Assembly: GCF_019039255.1 (NCBI RefSeq)
Contig: NZ_CP077062.1
Span: 744,001 to 808,000 of the forward strand
Source: Nocardioides panacis
GTDB taxonomy: Bacteria; Actinomycetota; Actinomycetes; Propionibacteriales; Nocardioidaceae
Direction: 5' to 3'
Length of the DNA: 64,000 bases
This document shows, piece by piece, positions 1-7,788 of this stretch (the stretch's first letter is position 1; each line of letters begins with the position of its first letter). The notes beneath the pieces were generated by a model. It was not told the origin of the DNA and did no database searches. It saw only the letters and a program-made list of their open reading frames with translations. A program made the translations under genes and the position numbers.

Positions 1-924
1 GTGGTGCTGAGCGCCGGGACGAGCGGGCTGCGCCTGCAGCTCTACCTCGGCCGGCTTCCGGACGCGGACGGGGCGCAGAGCGCCCAGGTCAGCGGCTTCG
101 CCCGGATCACCCCCGTGGGCACGCCCGACGTCGTGCCGGCGCTGGTCACCCGGGACACCCGCACCACGTCCGCGGCGCAGCGCGGGTCCGGGATCGCGCT
201 GGCCTACCCGGCGTCCACGGTCGCCGGCGTCTCCCTGAACGGCCAGCCGGTGCCGATGCGGGTCGTCGACCGGGTCAGCACGCTCCCGCTCGTCGGCACC
301 GAGGGCTCCCTGGCGGACCTGCCGACCGCGCTCGTGGAGTTCGAGCCGCCGTCGGGCGCGGTGGTCACCACCCAGCTGCTCGTCGCCGCGGGCACGCCCG
401 CCGCGGTGCTCGACCGGGTGCGCGCGGCCGGCGTCCCGCTGACCGATCCGCGCAGCCTCGCGGCCACCCTGCACGACCTGCGGACCGACGCGTTCAGCCT
501 GGGCCTGCGGCTGTTCCTGGTGGTCGGTGCGGCCACCCTGCTGATCGCGGTCTTCGGCGTCTTCGCCTCGGCGGTGCTGCAGTCCCGCTGGCGGTCCTAC
601 GAGGTGGCCGCCCTGCGGGTGGTCGGTGTCTCCCGCCGGGTGCTCGTGCGGGCCTCCGTCCTGGAGTACGTCGTCCTGCTCGGCGTGGCGGTGCTGCTCG
701 GCGTGCTGTCGGCGTACCTCTCCCTGCTGCTCGTGCTGCCGTCGATCTCCCTGGGCACCGCCGGCGTGCACGAGCCCGCGCCGGTGTACGCGACGCCGTG
801 GGCAGTGGTCGCCGGGGTGGCGGCCGCGCTGTTCGTGCTGGCCACGCTGATCGCGCTGCTGGTGTCGCGGCGGACCACGCGGCGGGGCCGTCCGAGCACG
901 CTGCGCTGGGCCGAGCAGGGCTGA
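1..924 (+). CDS. FtsX-like ABC transporter permease, C-terminal part (cut by window edge)
   Basis: The last 307 residues of what looks like a large MacB/FtsX-type ABC permease. Roughly residues 1-160 are an extracytoplasmic-looking stretch without membrane segments. Three hydrophobic segments follow, near 168-190, 220-245 and 265-290, with a basic cytoplasmic loop (SRWRSYEVAALRVVG) between the first two. This is the usual C-terminal FtsX arrangement, and the R-x-x-E-x-A-x-L-R-x-x-G pattern is typical of the family. The GTG at base 1 is almost certainly internal, because the protein would otherwise lack its N-terminal half. Such permeases work with a MacB/LolD-type ATPase that would lie upstream, outside the window. 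The substrate cannot be inferred. Confidence 0.8.
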   Translation: MVLSAGTSGLRLQLYLGRLPDADGAQSAQVSGFARITPVGTPDVVPALVTRDTRTTSAAQRGSGIALAYPASTVAGVSLNGQPVPMRVVDRVSTLPLVGTEGSLADLPTALVEFEPPSGAVVTTQLLVAAGTPAAVLDRVRAAGVPLTDPRSLAATLHDLRTDAFSLGLRLFLVVGAATLLIAVFGVFASAVLQSRWRSYEVAALRVVGVSRRVLVRASVLEYVVLLGVAVLLGVLSAYLSLLLVLPSISLGTAGVHEPAPVYATPWAVVAGVAAALFVLATLIALLVSRRTTRRGRPSTLRWAEQG

Positions 925-932
925 GCCGGCAC

Positions 933-938
933 TAGGGT
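933..938 (+). promoter_or_regulatory. -10 element TAGGGT of a probably leaderless marR transcript
   Basis: TAGGGT matches the actinobacterial TAnnnT -10 consensus and ends 6 nt before the ATG at 945. That would place transcription initiation at or near the start codon. No Shine-Dalgarno sequence is present. The same spacing recurs before at least eight other starts in this window. Confidence 0.5.
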
Positions 939-944
939 GCGCAC

Positions 945-1442
945 ATGAGCCGCAAGAAGCTGGCGTTCGACCCGATCGACGAGGCTGCTCGCCAGTGGGG
1001 GCTGCGCTGGGAGGCCGTCGACCAGATGCACGCCGTCACGTCCCTGATGCGCGTGCAGCAGCTGGTGCTCGCGCAGCTCGACGAGATCCTGCGCCCCCAC
1101 GGACTGTCGTTCGCGCGCTACGAGGCGCTGGTGCTGCTGACGTTCTCCCGGGCCGGGTCGCTGCCGCTGGGCAAGATGGGCGAGCGGCTCCAGGTGCACC
1201 CGACCTCCGTGACCTCCATCGTCGACCGGCTCGAGGCGGCCGGCCACGTCGTACGTCGCCGGCACCCGCAGGACGGCCGGGCGGTGCTCGCGGAGATCAC
1301 CGATGCGGGGCGGGCGGTCGTCGAGGCCGCCACCGCCGACCTGGTCACCGCCCGGTTCGCCCTGGCCGACGTGCCGGCCGACGACCTGCGGCAGCTCTCG
1401 GCCCTGCTGCGGCCGGTGCGCGAGGCGGCCGGCGACTTCTAG
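945..1442 (+). CDS. MarR-family transcriptional regulator
   Basis: A 165-residue protein with a central winged helix-turn-helix. The recognition region is around residues 75-100 (LQVHPTSVTSIVDRLEAAG) and is followed by a wing with the family D-x-R (HPQDGRA). Helices at both ends would form the dimer interface. MarR proteins are dimeric repressors, often relieved by small aromatic or acyl ligands. It lies directly upstream of, and on the same strand as, an acyl-CoA mutase. An 18-bp imperfect palindrome lies between the two genes, so it may regulate the mutase, but this is inference. The ATG at 945 is preceded by a -10 element with no ribosome site, suggesting a leaderless mRNA. Confidence 0.88.
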   Translation: MSRKKLAFDPIDEAARQWGLRWEAVDQMHAVTSLMRVQQLVLAQLDEILRPHGLSFARYEALVLLTFSRAGSLPLGKMGERLQVHPTSVTSIVDRLEAAGHVVRRRHPQDGRAVLAEITDAGRAVVEAATADLVTARFALADVPADDLRQLSALLRPVREAAGDF

Positions 1443-1448
1443 TCCGGC

Positions 1449-1477
1449 TCGACCAACTTAGTTGGACGTCCTACTAT
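1449..1477 (+). promoter_or_regulatory. Putative promoter with operator-like palindrome upstream of the mutase gene
   Basis: TCGACC (1449-1454) and TACTAT (1472-1477), 17 bp apart, make a plausible -35/-10 pair. The spacer is almost filled by an imperfect 18-bp palindrome at 1459-1476 with a perfect GGACGTCC core and TAGT/ACTA ends. A protein bound there would block RNA polymerase. A second short inverted repeat, GAAGT-cc-ACTTC, lies at 1484-1495. GGGAGG at 1497-1502 is the ribosome site for the ATG at 1507. The binding regulator is unknown; the adjacent MarR protein is the obvious candidate. Confidence 0.4.
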
Positions 1478-1506
1478 CTAGGGGAAGTCCACTTCTGGGA
1501 GGTTCC

Positions 1507-3237
1507 ATGTCCGACACCACCGCGTCCGCCCGTGAGCGCTGGGAGCAGCGCTACGCGAAGTCGCGGGTCCGGGAGGCGGACTTCACGACCGTCTCCGGGC
1601 TCGAGGTCGAGCCCGCCTACGGACCGGCCGACGGCTCGGGGGAGTGGCCGGGCGAGTTCCCGTTCACCCGCGGCCTCTACGCCACCGGCTACCGCGGCCG
1701 CACCTGGACGATCCGCCAGTTCGCGGGCTTCGGGAACGCCCAGCAGACCAACGAGCGCTACAAGATGATCCTGAACCGCGGCGGCGGCGGGCTCTCGGTG
1801 GCGTTCGACATGCCCACGCTGATGGGCCGCGACTCCGACGACCCCAAGGCGCTCGGCGAGGTCGGCCACTGCGGCGTCGCGATCGACACCGCCGCCGACA
1901 TGGACATCCTGTTCGGCGGCATCCCGCTGGCCGACGTGACCACGTCGATGACGATCAGCGGCCCCGCCGTACCCGTGTTCTGCATGATGCTCGTGTCCGC
2001 CGAGCGGCAGGGCATCGACACCGGCGCGCTCAACGGCACCCTGCAGACCGACATCTTCAAGGAGTACATCGCCCAGAAGGAGTGGCTGTTCGGCCCCGAG
2101 CCGCACCTGCGCCTGATCGGCGACCTGATGGAGTACTGCGCCGAGAAGATCCCGGCCTACAAGCCGCTCTCCGTCTCGGGCTACCACATCCGCGAGGCCG
2201 GCTCCACGGCCGCGCAGGAGCTCGCCTTCACGCTCGCCGACGGCTTCGGGTACGTCGAGCTCGGGCTGTCGCGCGGCATGGACGTCGACGACTTCGCACC
2301 GGGCCTGTCGTTCTTCTTCGACAGCCACGTGGACTTCTTCGAAGAGATCGCGAAGTTCCGCGCGGCCCGCCGGATCTGGGCGACCTGGATGCGCGACGTC
2401 TACGGCGCGAAGACCGACAAGGCGCAGTGGCTGCGCTTCCACACCCAGACGGCCGGCGTCTCGCTGACCGCCCAGCAGCCCTACAACAACGTGGTCCGCA
2501 CCGGCATCGAGGCGCTCGCCGCGGTGCTCGGCGGCACCAACTCGCTGCACACCAACGCCCTCGACGAGACCCTCGCGCTGCCGTCGGAGCAGGCCGCCGA
2601 GATCGCGCTGCGCACCCAGCAGGTGATCATGGAGGAGACCGGCGTCGTCAACGTCGCGGACCCGCTCGGCGGCTCCTGGTACGTCGAGGCGCTGACCGAC
2701 AAGATCGAGGCCGAGGCCTACGAGATCTTCGACAAGATCCTCTCGATGGGCGGCTCGACCACGTCGGCGAAGGACCACGCGACGCTCGCCGAGCAGGTCC
2801 GGGAGAGCGCCACCCACCAGGCCCGCACCGCCAGCGCCTGGCCGATGACCAAGGGCATCCTGCGCGGCATCGAGGACGGCTGGTTCATGTCGGAGACGGC
2901 CGAGGCCGCCTTCGCCTACCAGGTCGCGCTGGAGAAGGGCGAGAAGCGGATCGTCGGCGTGAACTGCCACAAGGAGTCGGTCACCCACGACCTCGAGATC
3001 CTCCGGGTCTCCCACGAGGTCGAGATCGACCAGGTCCGCGAGCTGGCGGCCCGCAAGGGCGACCGCGACCAGGCCGTCATCGACGCCGCGATCGCCAAGA
3101 TGCTGGAGGTCTCGCGCACCGAGGAGAACATGATCCCGGCGATGCTCGAGGCCTGCCGCGTCGAGGCGACGCTCGGCGAGATCTGCGACGCGCTGCGCGC
3201 CGAGTGGGGCGAGTACCGCGAGCCGGCCCGCTTCTAG
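1507..3237 (+). CDS. Cobalamin-dependent acyl-CoA mutase large subunit, isobutyryl-CoA-mutase type
   Basis: A 576-residue TIM-barrel large subunit of the methylmalonyl-CoA mutase family, without the C-terminal B12-binding domain. A separate small subunit must supply that domain, and none is in the window. The B12-contacting Y226-H227 pair (SGYH) is present. With a constant 17-residue offset to Propionibacterium MCM, the substrate-carboxylate residues Tyr89 and Arg207 become Phe72 (RQFAG) and Gln190 (YIAQ). This is the substitution pair known for IcmA, so the likely reaction is isobutyryl-CoA/n-butyryl-CoA interconversion, not methylmalonyl-CoA. The ATG at 1507 has GGGAGG 4 nt upstream; an in-frame ATG-like start further 5' lies inside the promoter region. 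The gene links valine and butyrate metabolism. Confidence 0.88.
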   Translation: MSDTTASARERWEQRYAKSRVREADFTTVSGLEVEPAYGPADGSGEWPGEFPFTRGLYATGYRGRTWTIRQFAGFGNAQQTNERYKMILNRGGGGLSVAFDMPTLMGRDSDDPKALGEVGHCGVAIDTAADMDILFGGIPLADVTTSMTISGPAVPVFCMMLVSAERQGIDTGALNGTLQTDIFKEYIAQKEWLFGPEPHLRLIGDLMEYCAEKIPAYKPLSVSGYHIREAGSTAAQELAFTLADGFGYVELGLSRGMDVDDFAPGLSFFFDSHVDFFEEIAKFRAARRIWATWMRDVYGAKTDKAQWLRFHTQTAGVSLTAQQPYNNVVRTGIEALAAVLGGTNSLHTNALDETLALPSEQAAEIALRTQQVIMEETGVVNVADPLGGSWYVEALTDKIEAEAYEIFDKILSMGGSTTSAKDHATLAEQVRESATHQARTASAWPMTKGILRGIEDGWFMSETAEAAFAYQVALEKGEKRIVGVNCHKESVTHDLEILRVSHEVEIDQVRELAARKGDRDQAVIDAAIAKMLEVSRTEENMIPAMLEACRVEATLGEICDALRAEWGEYREPARF

Positions 3238-3243
3238 CAAGAT
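3238..3243 (+). promoter_or_regulatory. -10-like element CAAGAT, leaderless start of the YbbN gene
   Basis: CAAGAT ends 7 nt before the ATG at 3251. The 13-mer GCAAGATAGGCGT is repeated exactly in front of ligA (41511-41523), again directly at the start codon. This suggests a shared promoter motif. Confidence 0.4.
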
Positions 3244-3250
3244 AGGCGTC

Positions 3251-4199
3251 ATGACACAGCAGCCGTTCTCACGTCCCGGTGCCGTCGACCTCTCCGCGCT
3301 GAAGCGTCCCGCGCAGCCGCCGGCCGGTGCGCCGGGGGCCGGGGGCCGTCCCGCGGCCGGCGGGGCGGTCGGGTCCTACTCGGTCGACCTCGACGAGCAG
3401 AACATCCAGGCCCAGCTCGAGTCGTCGATGACGGCGCCGGTGATGCTCGCGGTGTACTCCGCGGCGCAGGCTCCCGAGAGCGTCCAGATGGTCCGCGACC
3501 TCGAGGTGCTGGCCGACGAGTTCGAGGGCCGGTTCCTGCTCGGCAAGGTGGACGTCGACACCTCCCCGCAGCTCGCGCAGGCGCTGCAGGTCCCCTCCAT
3601 CCCGCTGGTCGCGCTGGTCGTGCAGGGCCGGATGATGCCGCTGCTGCAGGACGCGCCGCCGCTCGAGGAGCTCCGGGCGCTGATCACCCAGGTGCTCGAG
3701 CAGATGGCCACCCAGGGCGTCACCGGCCGGCACCAGCCGCAGTCCGCCCCGGTCGACCCGGCCGTCGCCGAGGACGAGGAGTACGTCGACCCGCGCTACC
3801 TCCCGGCCCAGGACGCGCTCGCCGCCGGTGACCTCGACGGCGCCGTCGCGGAGTACCAGAAGCTCGTCGACGCCAACCCCGCCGACACCGAGGCCGCCGG
3901 TGGGCTGTCGATGGCGAAGCTGCTCCAGCGCACCCAGGACGTCGACCCTGCCACCGCCCGGGCGGCCGCCGCCGAGCGCCGCGACGACGTCGACGCCCAG
4001 ACGCTGGTCGCCGACCTGGACATGCTCGGGGGGGCACGTCGAGGACGCCTTCGTGCGGCTGATCGACCTGGTGCGTCGTACCTCCGGGGACGAGCGCGAC
4101 CTGGCCCGCCAGCACCTGCTGGGGCTGTTCGCCGCCGTCGGCAACGACGACCCCCGTGTCCTCAAGGGCCGGCAGGGACTCGCGTCCGCGCTGTTCTGA
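3251..4199 (+). CDS. YbbN-like thioredoxin-fold/TPR co-chaperone (frameshifted as written)
   Basis: Residues about 45-155 resemble a thioredoxin fold (VMLAVYSAAQAPESVQMVRDL, then VDVDTSPQLAQALQV-PSIPLV). The CxxC motif is missing, as in YbbN/CnoX relatives. Residues 185-315 form TPR-like helices (DALAAGDLDGAVAEYQKLV). The reading frame is lost in a run of seven Gs at 4028-4034. With six Gs it continues as DMLGGHVEDAFVRLIDLVRRT and ends naturally at 4199 with a 315-residue product. The remainder matches the C-terminal TPR pattern (GDERDLARQHLLGLFAAVG). I treat the extra G as a likely sequence error. The family binds unfolded proteins and works with chaperonin or elongation factors. Confidence 0.82.
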
Positions 4200-4369
4200 C
4201 GCTGCCACGACCCCGCCGGGTCCCCCCGCGGATCGTCCTGTCGCTCGCGCTGGAGCTCGGCGACGTCGCGAAGATGCTGCTCAACGTGCGCGACCGTGCC
4301 GAGGCGACCGTCCGGATGGGTTAGATTCTCGCCAACTGACAGGCGCTCCCCCCGTGACGAGGTGTTCCG

Positions 4370-4960
4370 ATGACCGGCCGTGACCCCGCCACGACGCTGC
4401 AGGACTGCCACCGGATCCTGATCCTCGGTCGGACGGGTTCGGGCAAGACCACCCTCGCGCGCGAGCTGGCCGGCCGGGTCGACGTACCGCACGTGGAGCT
4501 GGACTCGCTGTACTTCGGGCCGGGCTTCAGCACCGCGCCGCTCCCGCTGCTGCGCGAGCGGACCAGCGCGGCGATCGCGGGGGAGCGGTGGGTGACCGAC
4601 GGCAACAAGAAGGCGGTGCGGGACCTCGTCTGGCCGCGTGCCGACACGGTCGTCTGGCTCGACTACCCGGTGGTCGTGTCGCTGTGGCGGCTCGGCAAGC
4701 GGGCGCTGTGGCGGACCTCGAAGATCAAGGCCGAGGCGGCGAGCGGCGACGCCGTCTCCCCGTCCGGTGATGCTGCCCGGTCGGTGCCGCGGCAGATGCT
4801 CTCCGCCGCCAAGGGCGTGCTCACCGCGCTGCGCTCGCACCGGGGGCAGCGGCGCGAGTACCCGCTCCTGTTCGCCCGGCCGGAGAACCAGCACCTCGCG
4901 GTCGTCCGGCTCCGCTCGCCCCGCGCGACCCGTCGCTGGCTCGCCCGCATCACCCCCTGA
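4370..4960 (+). CDS. P-loop NTPase, adenylate-kinase/topology-modulation-like
   Basis: A 196-residue protein with a Walker A motif at residues 20-27 (GRTGSGKTT) and a central strand DTVVWLDYPVVVSLWRLGKRAL. It resembles the small DNA topology-modulation/FlaR-type kinases, in which an Arg-rich lid follows the WLDYP strand. Substrate and role are unknown. The ATG at 4370 has GAGGTG about 8 nt upstream. The 170 bp before it (4200-4369) hold no convincing gene: only an extension of the shifted YbbN frame and a few random ORFs. Confidence 0.7.
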   Translation: MTGRDPATTLQDCHRILILGRTGSGKTTLARELAGRVDVPHVELDSLYFGPGFSTAPLPLLRERTSAAIAGERWVTDGNKKAVRDLVWPRADTVVWLDYPVVVSLWRLGKRALWRTSKIKAEAASGDAVSPSGDAARSVPRQMLSAAKGVLTALRSHRGQRREYPLLFARPENQHLAVVRLRSPRATRRWLARITP

Positions 4961-5001
4961 CTCTGACCAGCCCCGGCCGGTCCAGCCCACTCGTCCACGG
5001 T

Positions 5002-5024
5002 GGTTGGTCGAGCCTGCCGAGACC
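5002..5024. repeat. 23-bp repeat-like element upstream of the DUF222-HNH gene
   Basis: GGTTGGTCGAGCCTGCCGAG plus ACC. A related copy in opposite orientation lies inside the next gene at 5986-6008, with about four mismatches in 23 positions. Elements of the form GGTTGGTCGAGC...GAGACC are, to my knowledge, common intergenic repeats in Nocardioides genomes, but this was not checked here. The surrounding intergenic stretch 4961-5124 shows nothing else clear. Confidence 0.4.
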
Positions 5025-5124
5025 ACTCCGTCCCGGCAGACGGGTCGAGAATTGTTTGTCCACATGCTGTCGCCGGGCCCTGTTTCGAGCCGAAGCTGTC
5101 GGTGCTGCCTGGGAGAGTTTCCTC

Positions 5125-6729
5125 ATGCAGGCAACGGCAATCTCCCCCGAGGGTGTTCTCGACACCCTCGATGCGGTGTCGCGTCTGCACGCGGTCCGGG
5201 CGGACGCGGAGGCCGGCCTGTTCGAGCTGGCCGCGGCATTCGCCGACCAGCACGCCGGTGACGCGTTGCCGGTCAGTCGTCGGGTGCTCGCGGGGATGGA
5301 GCGTGCGGTGCAGGTCGGTGGGGCGGGCACCCCGCGGGTCGCGGAGTTCGCCTACGTCGAGCTCGGTGCGCGGATGCAGATGGGTCCCTGGTCGGCGCGA
5401 CGGTACGTCGCGGACGCCCTCGACGTGCGGCACCGGCTGCCGGCGATCTGGGCCCGGGTGGTGGCCCGCGAGGCGAGGGTCGGGAACGCCCGGCTGGTCG
5501 CGGCCCGCACCCGGCACCTCTCGGTGCAGGCCGCCGCGGTGGTGGACGCGGCGATGGCCCCGTTCGTGGACGGGTCGCTGCCCTGGGGCCGGTTCGAGAC
5601 CCGGCTGGCCGGGAAGGTCGTGGCCGCCGACCCCGAGGCTGCCGCGGCCCGGGAGGCCGAGCGGGCCGCTCATCAGTTCGCGAAGCGCACCCGGTCCAGC
5701 GAGCACGGCACCGCCGGTTACTACGTCCGCTCCACGGTCGGGGTGATCGCCCGGCTGGAGGCGACCGTGGCGTTCCTGGCGGACGCGCTGGCCGCGTTCG
5801 GGGACCGCGACCCCGAGGACCCGCGCCGGGTCAAGGCGCTGGTGCTGATGGCCAACCCGGTCCGCGCCGTGGAGCTGCTCGCCGCCTTCGCCGCGCTGCG
5901 CGCGCGGTGTGGCGACATAGAGCTGGACGTAGAGCTGGACGTAGAGCTGCCCGAACCGCCCGACCATGGTGGCGGGTCCGGGAGTGTTCTCGACGGGCTC
6001 GACCAGCCGGAGGACGGGGTGCTGGATCGGATGGACGCGTTCGCGCGGCGGGTCGGGTTCGAGCCGCGGCGGCTGCCGCCTTGGCTCACCTCTCGCACCG
6101 ATGACCCACCGGTGCCGCGGTTCGGGTTCGACTGGTCGCAGCTGCTGCCGTCGTTGACGATGTACCTGCACCTGTCCGTCGAGGACCTCACCGCCGGACG
6201 GGACGGGGTGGTGCGCTGGGAGGGCGAGGGACCGGTCACCTACGCCTTCGTGCACGAGCACCTGAGACCCCCGCACGCCTACGACCTGCGCCCGGTCATC
6301 GACCTGGCCCACCAGGCACCCGCCGACGCCTACGAGCTCCCCGACCGGCTCCGCGAGGCGGTCCGGCTGCGCAGCCCGGCCGACGGCTTCCCCTACTCCT
6401 CCACCACCAGCCGCCGCGTGGACGCCGACCACACCCGGGCCTGGACGGCGTCCGAGGGTCCCGGCGCGACCCGGACCGGGAACCTCGCCCCCCTGGGCCG
6501 GTTCGCGCACCGGGTCAAGACGCACGGCAGGTGGGTGCTGCGCCAGCCCTTCGACGGGATCCTGCTCTGGCGCGACCCCCACGGCCAGGTCTACCTCGTC
6601 GACCACACCGGCACCCGGCAGGTCACCACACCCGGTCACCCCGCCGGCAGCGCCACCGCCTCCGACCCGGAGATCGAGGTCTACCCCAGCGACACCGTCA
6701 TCCACGCCGACTTCGGGCACGCCGGCTGA
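5125..6729 (+). CDS. DUF222 domain protein with C-terminal HNH endonuclease motif
   Basis: A 534-residue actinobacterial 13E12/DUF222-type protein. The N-terminal half is alpha-helical (LDTLDAVSRLHAVRADAEAGLFELA). The C-terminal part carries the HNH pattern: DADHTRAW, then about 15 residues later GNLAPLGRFAHRVKTHGRW. The usual CRRHH is reduced to GRFAH, so nuclease activity is uncertain. These proteins are multicopy in many actinobacteria and of unproven function. The start at 5125 is chosen over an ATG 69 bases upstream because GGAGAG stands about 8 nt before it. The central linker (near residues 265-300) holds three 12-bp tandem units and an inverted copy of the upstream repeat. Confidence 0.8.
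   Translation: MQATAISPEGVLDTLDAVSRLHAVRADAEAGLFELAAAFADQHAGDALPVSRRVLAGMERAVQVGGAGTPRVAEFAYVELGARMQMGPWSARRYVADALDVRHRLPAIWARVVAREARVGNARLVAARTRHLSVQAAAVVDAAMAPFVDGSLPWGRFETRLAGKVVAADPEAAAAREAERAAHQFAKRTRSSEHGTAGYYVRSTVGVIARLEATVAFLADALAAFGDRDPEDPRRVKALVLMANPVRAVELLAAFAALRARCGDIELDVELDVELPEPPDHGGGSGSVLDGLDQPEDGVLDRMDAFARRVGFEPRRLPPWLTSRTDDPPVPRFGFDWSQLLPSLTMYLHLSVEDLTAGRDGVVRWEGEGPVTYAFVHEHLRPPHAYDLRPVIDLAHQAPADAYELPDRLREAVRLRSPADGFPYSSTTSRRVDADHTRAWTASEGPGATRTGNLAPLGRFAHRVKTHGRWVLRQPFDGILLWRDPHGQVYLVDHTGTRQVTTPGHPAGSATASDPEIEVYPSDTVIHADFGHAG
5919..5950 (+). repeat. 12-bp tandem repeat inside the DUF222-HNH gene
   Basis: The unit AGAGCTGGACGT occurs twice exactly (5919-5930, 5931-5942), followed by a partial third copy. 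It encodes ELDV repeats in a linker. Because the unit length is a multiple of three, changes in copy number would keep the frame. Confidence 0.75.
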
Positions 6730-6741
6730 GCGGTTCTCGGG

Positions 6742-7773
6742 TCAGGACCGGCCGGACTCGGTGTACGCCGTGCCGCCACCGTCGAGGGTGCGCAGTGCGG
6801 CCTCGATGCGGCGGGCCGTGAAGTCGGCGCACTGCTCGCGGATCTCCTCGAGCGTGCAGAACTGCGCGGACCGGATCTCCCGGGCCTGGTAGACCGCGTC
6901 GTCGAGCACCGAGGCGTCGGTTACGCCGCCGTCGAACACGAGGCAGAGCGCGTCGTCCCAGCCACCCCAGGGCGGCAGCCAGTCGGTCAGCAGCAGGGGA
7001 CCGGCCTTCAGCTGCAGACCGAGCTCCTCCTCGACCTCGCGGGAGACCGCCTCCTGCGGCGACTCCGCCACCTCGACGACCCCGCCGGGGAGGTCCCAGT
7101 CGTTCTTGTAGGTCAGCCGGCACAGCAGCACCCGGCCGTCGGTGTCCCGCACCAGCATCTGGGCGATCGCCCGCTTGCGGGGGAGGAAGGAGTTCAGCAG
7201 GGCCCGAAACCCGGTCGGCTCGGTGGTCGGCGGGTCGGACGCGAGCCGGGCCAGCACCACCACGGCGGTGGCGTCGGCGCGGTCGGCCATCCCCGGGGCG
7301 ATCCGCTTGACGCCCTCGCGCCGCAGGCCGGCCCGGGTCGCGACGCGCAGCGACCTCTCGTTGCGGGGGTCGACCTCGGCCTCGACGCGCTGCAGCCCGA
7401 GCGCCTCGACGGCGTAGTCGACGAGCAGCCGGACGGCCCGGGTCGCGAAGCCCTGGCCGCGCGCACCGGCGTACAGCGTCCAGGACAGCGAGCCGACGCC
7501 GTCGGCGACCCGGCGCACCTCGACGCTGCCGACCACCGTGCCGGCGTGCTCGACGACGAAGCTCACCCGGGTGCGCCCGGCGTCGTACGCCGCCCGCCAG
7601 GCCTCGACGGCCTGCCGGTGCCGCTCGTGGGTGATCGCGTCGACCGGCCAGCCGAACCAGCGCGCGATCTCCTCGTCGTGGCCGGCGACCGCGGTCGCGA
7701 CGTCCTCGTCGCGCCACGGTCGGAGCACCACGACGCCGTCGGTCAGCGTCGGCTGTGGCCCGTGCTCACTCAT
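6742..7773 (-). CDS. GNAT acetyltransferase-Nudix hydrolase fusion protein
   Basis: A 343-residue two-domain protein. Residues about 8-180 are a GNAT domain of the RimJ/RimL type, with the acetyl-CoA loop ARGQGFATRAVRLL and the downstream NERSLRVATRAGLRREG signature. Residues about 195-335 are a Nudix domain with an intact box (GGVVEVAESPQEAVSREVEEELG) matching Gx5Ex7REUxEExG. The two activities in one chain suggest acetylation and hydrolysis of related nucleotide-linked or small substrates, but neither substrate can be read from sequence. It lies 15 bp downstream of glgB on the same strand complement order, so it is not part of the glg operon's start region. Confidence 0.85.
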   Translation of the reverse strand: MSEHGPQPTLTDGVVVLRPWRDEDVATAVAGHDEEIARWFGWPVDAITHERHRQAVEAWRAAYDAGRTRVSFVVEHAGTVVGSVEVRRVADGVGSLSWTLYAGARGQGFATRAVRLLVDYAVEALGLQRVEAEVDPRNERSLRVATRAGLRREGVKRIAPGMADRADATAVVVLARLASDPPTTEPTGFRALLNSFLPRKRAIAQMLVRDTDGRVLLCRLTYKNDWDLPGGVVEVAESPQEAVSREVEEELGLQLKAGPLLLTDWLPPWGGWDDALCLVFDGGVTDASVLDDAVYQAREIRSAQFCTLEEIREQCADFTARRIEAALRTLDGGGTAYTESGRS

Positions 7774-7788
7774 CCGTCCAGCCTACGG

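Noticed and set aside
1507-3237. Annotation as methylmalonyl-CoA mutase large subunit
   Set aside because: Phe72/Gln190 replace the carboxylate-binding Tyr/Arg pair; IcmA-type specificity fits better.
1474-3252. 592-codon open frame antisense to the mutase gene
   Set aside because: Shadow frame caused by high GC at third positions; no family resemblance and no ribosome site. The same applies to other very long antisense frames, for example over glgP, the glg operon and ilvB.
4200-4324. Extension of the shifted YbbN frame ending LALELGDVAKMLLNVRDRAEATVRMG
   Set aside because: Looks helical, but exists only because of the extra G at 4028-4034; the conserved C-terminus lies in the other frame and stops at 4199.
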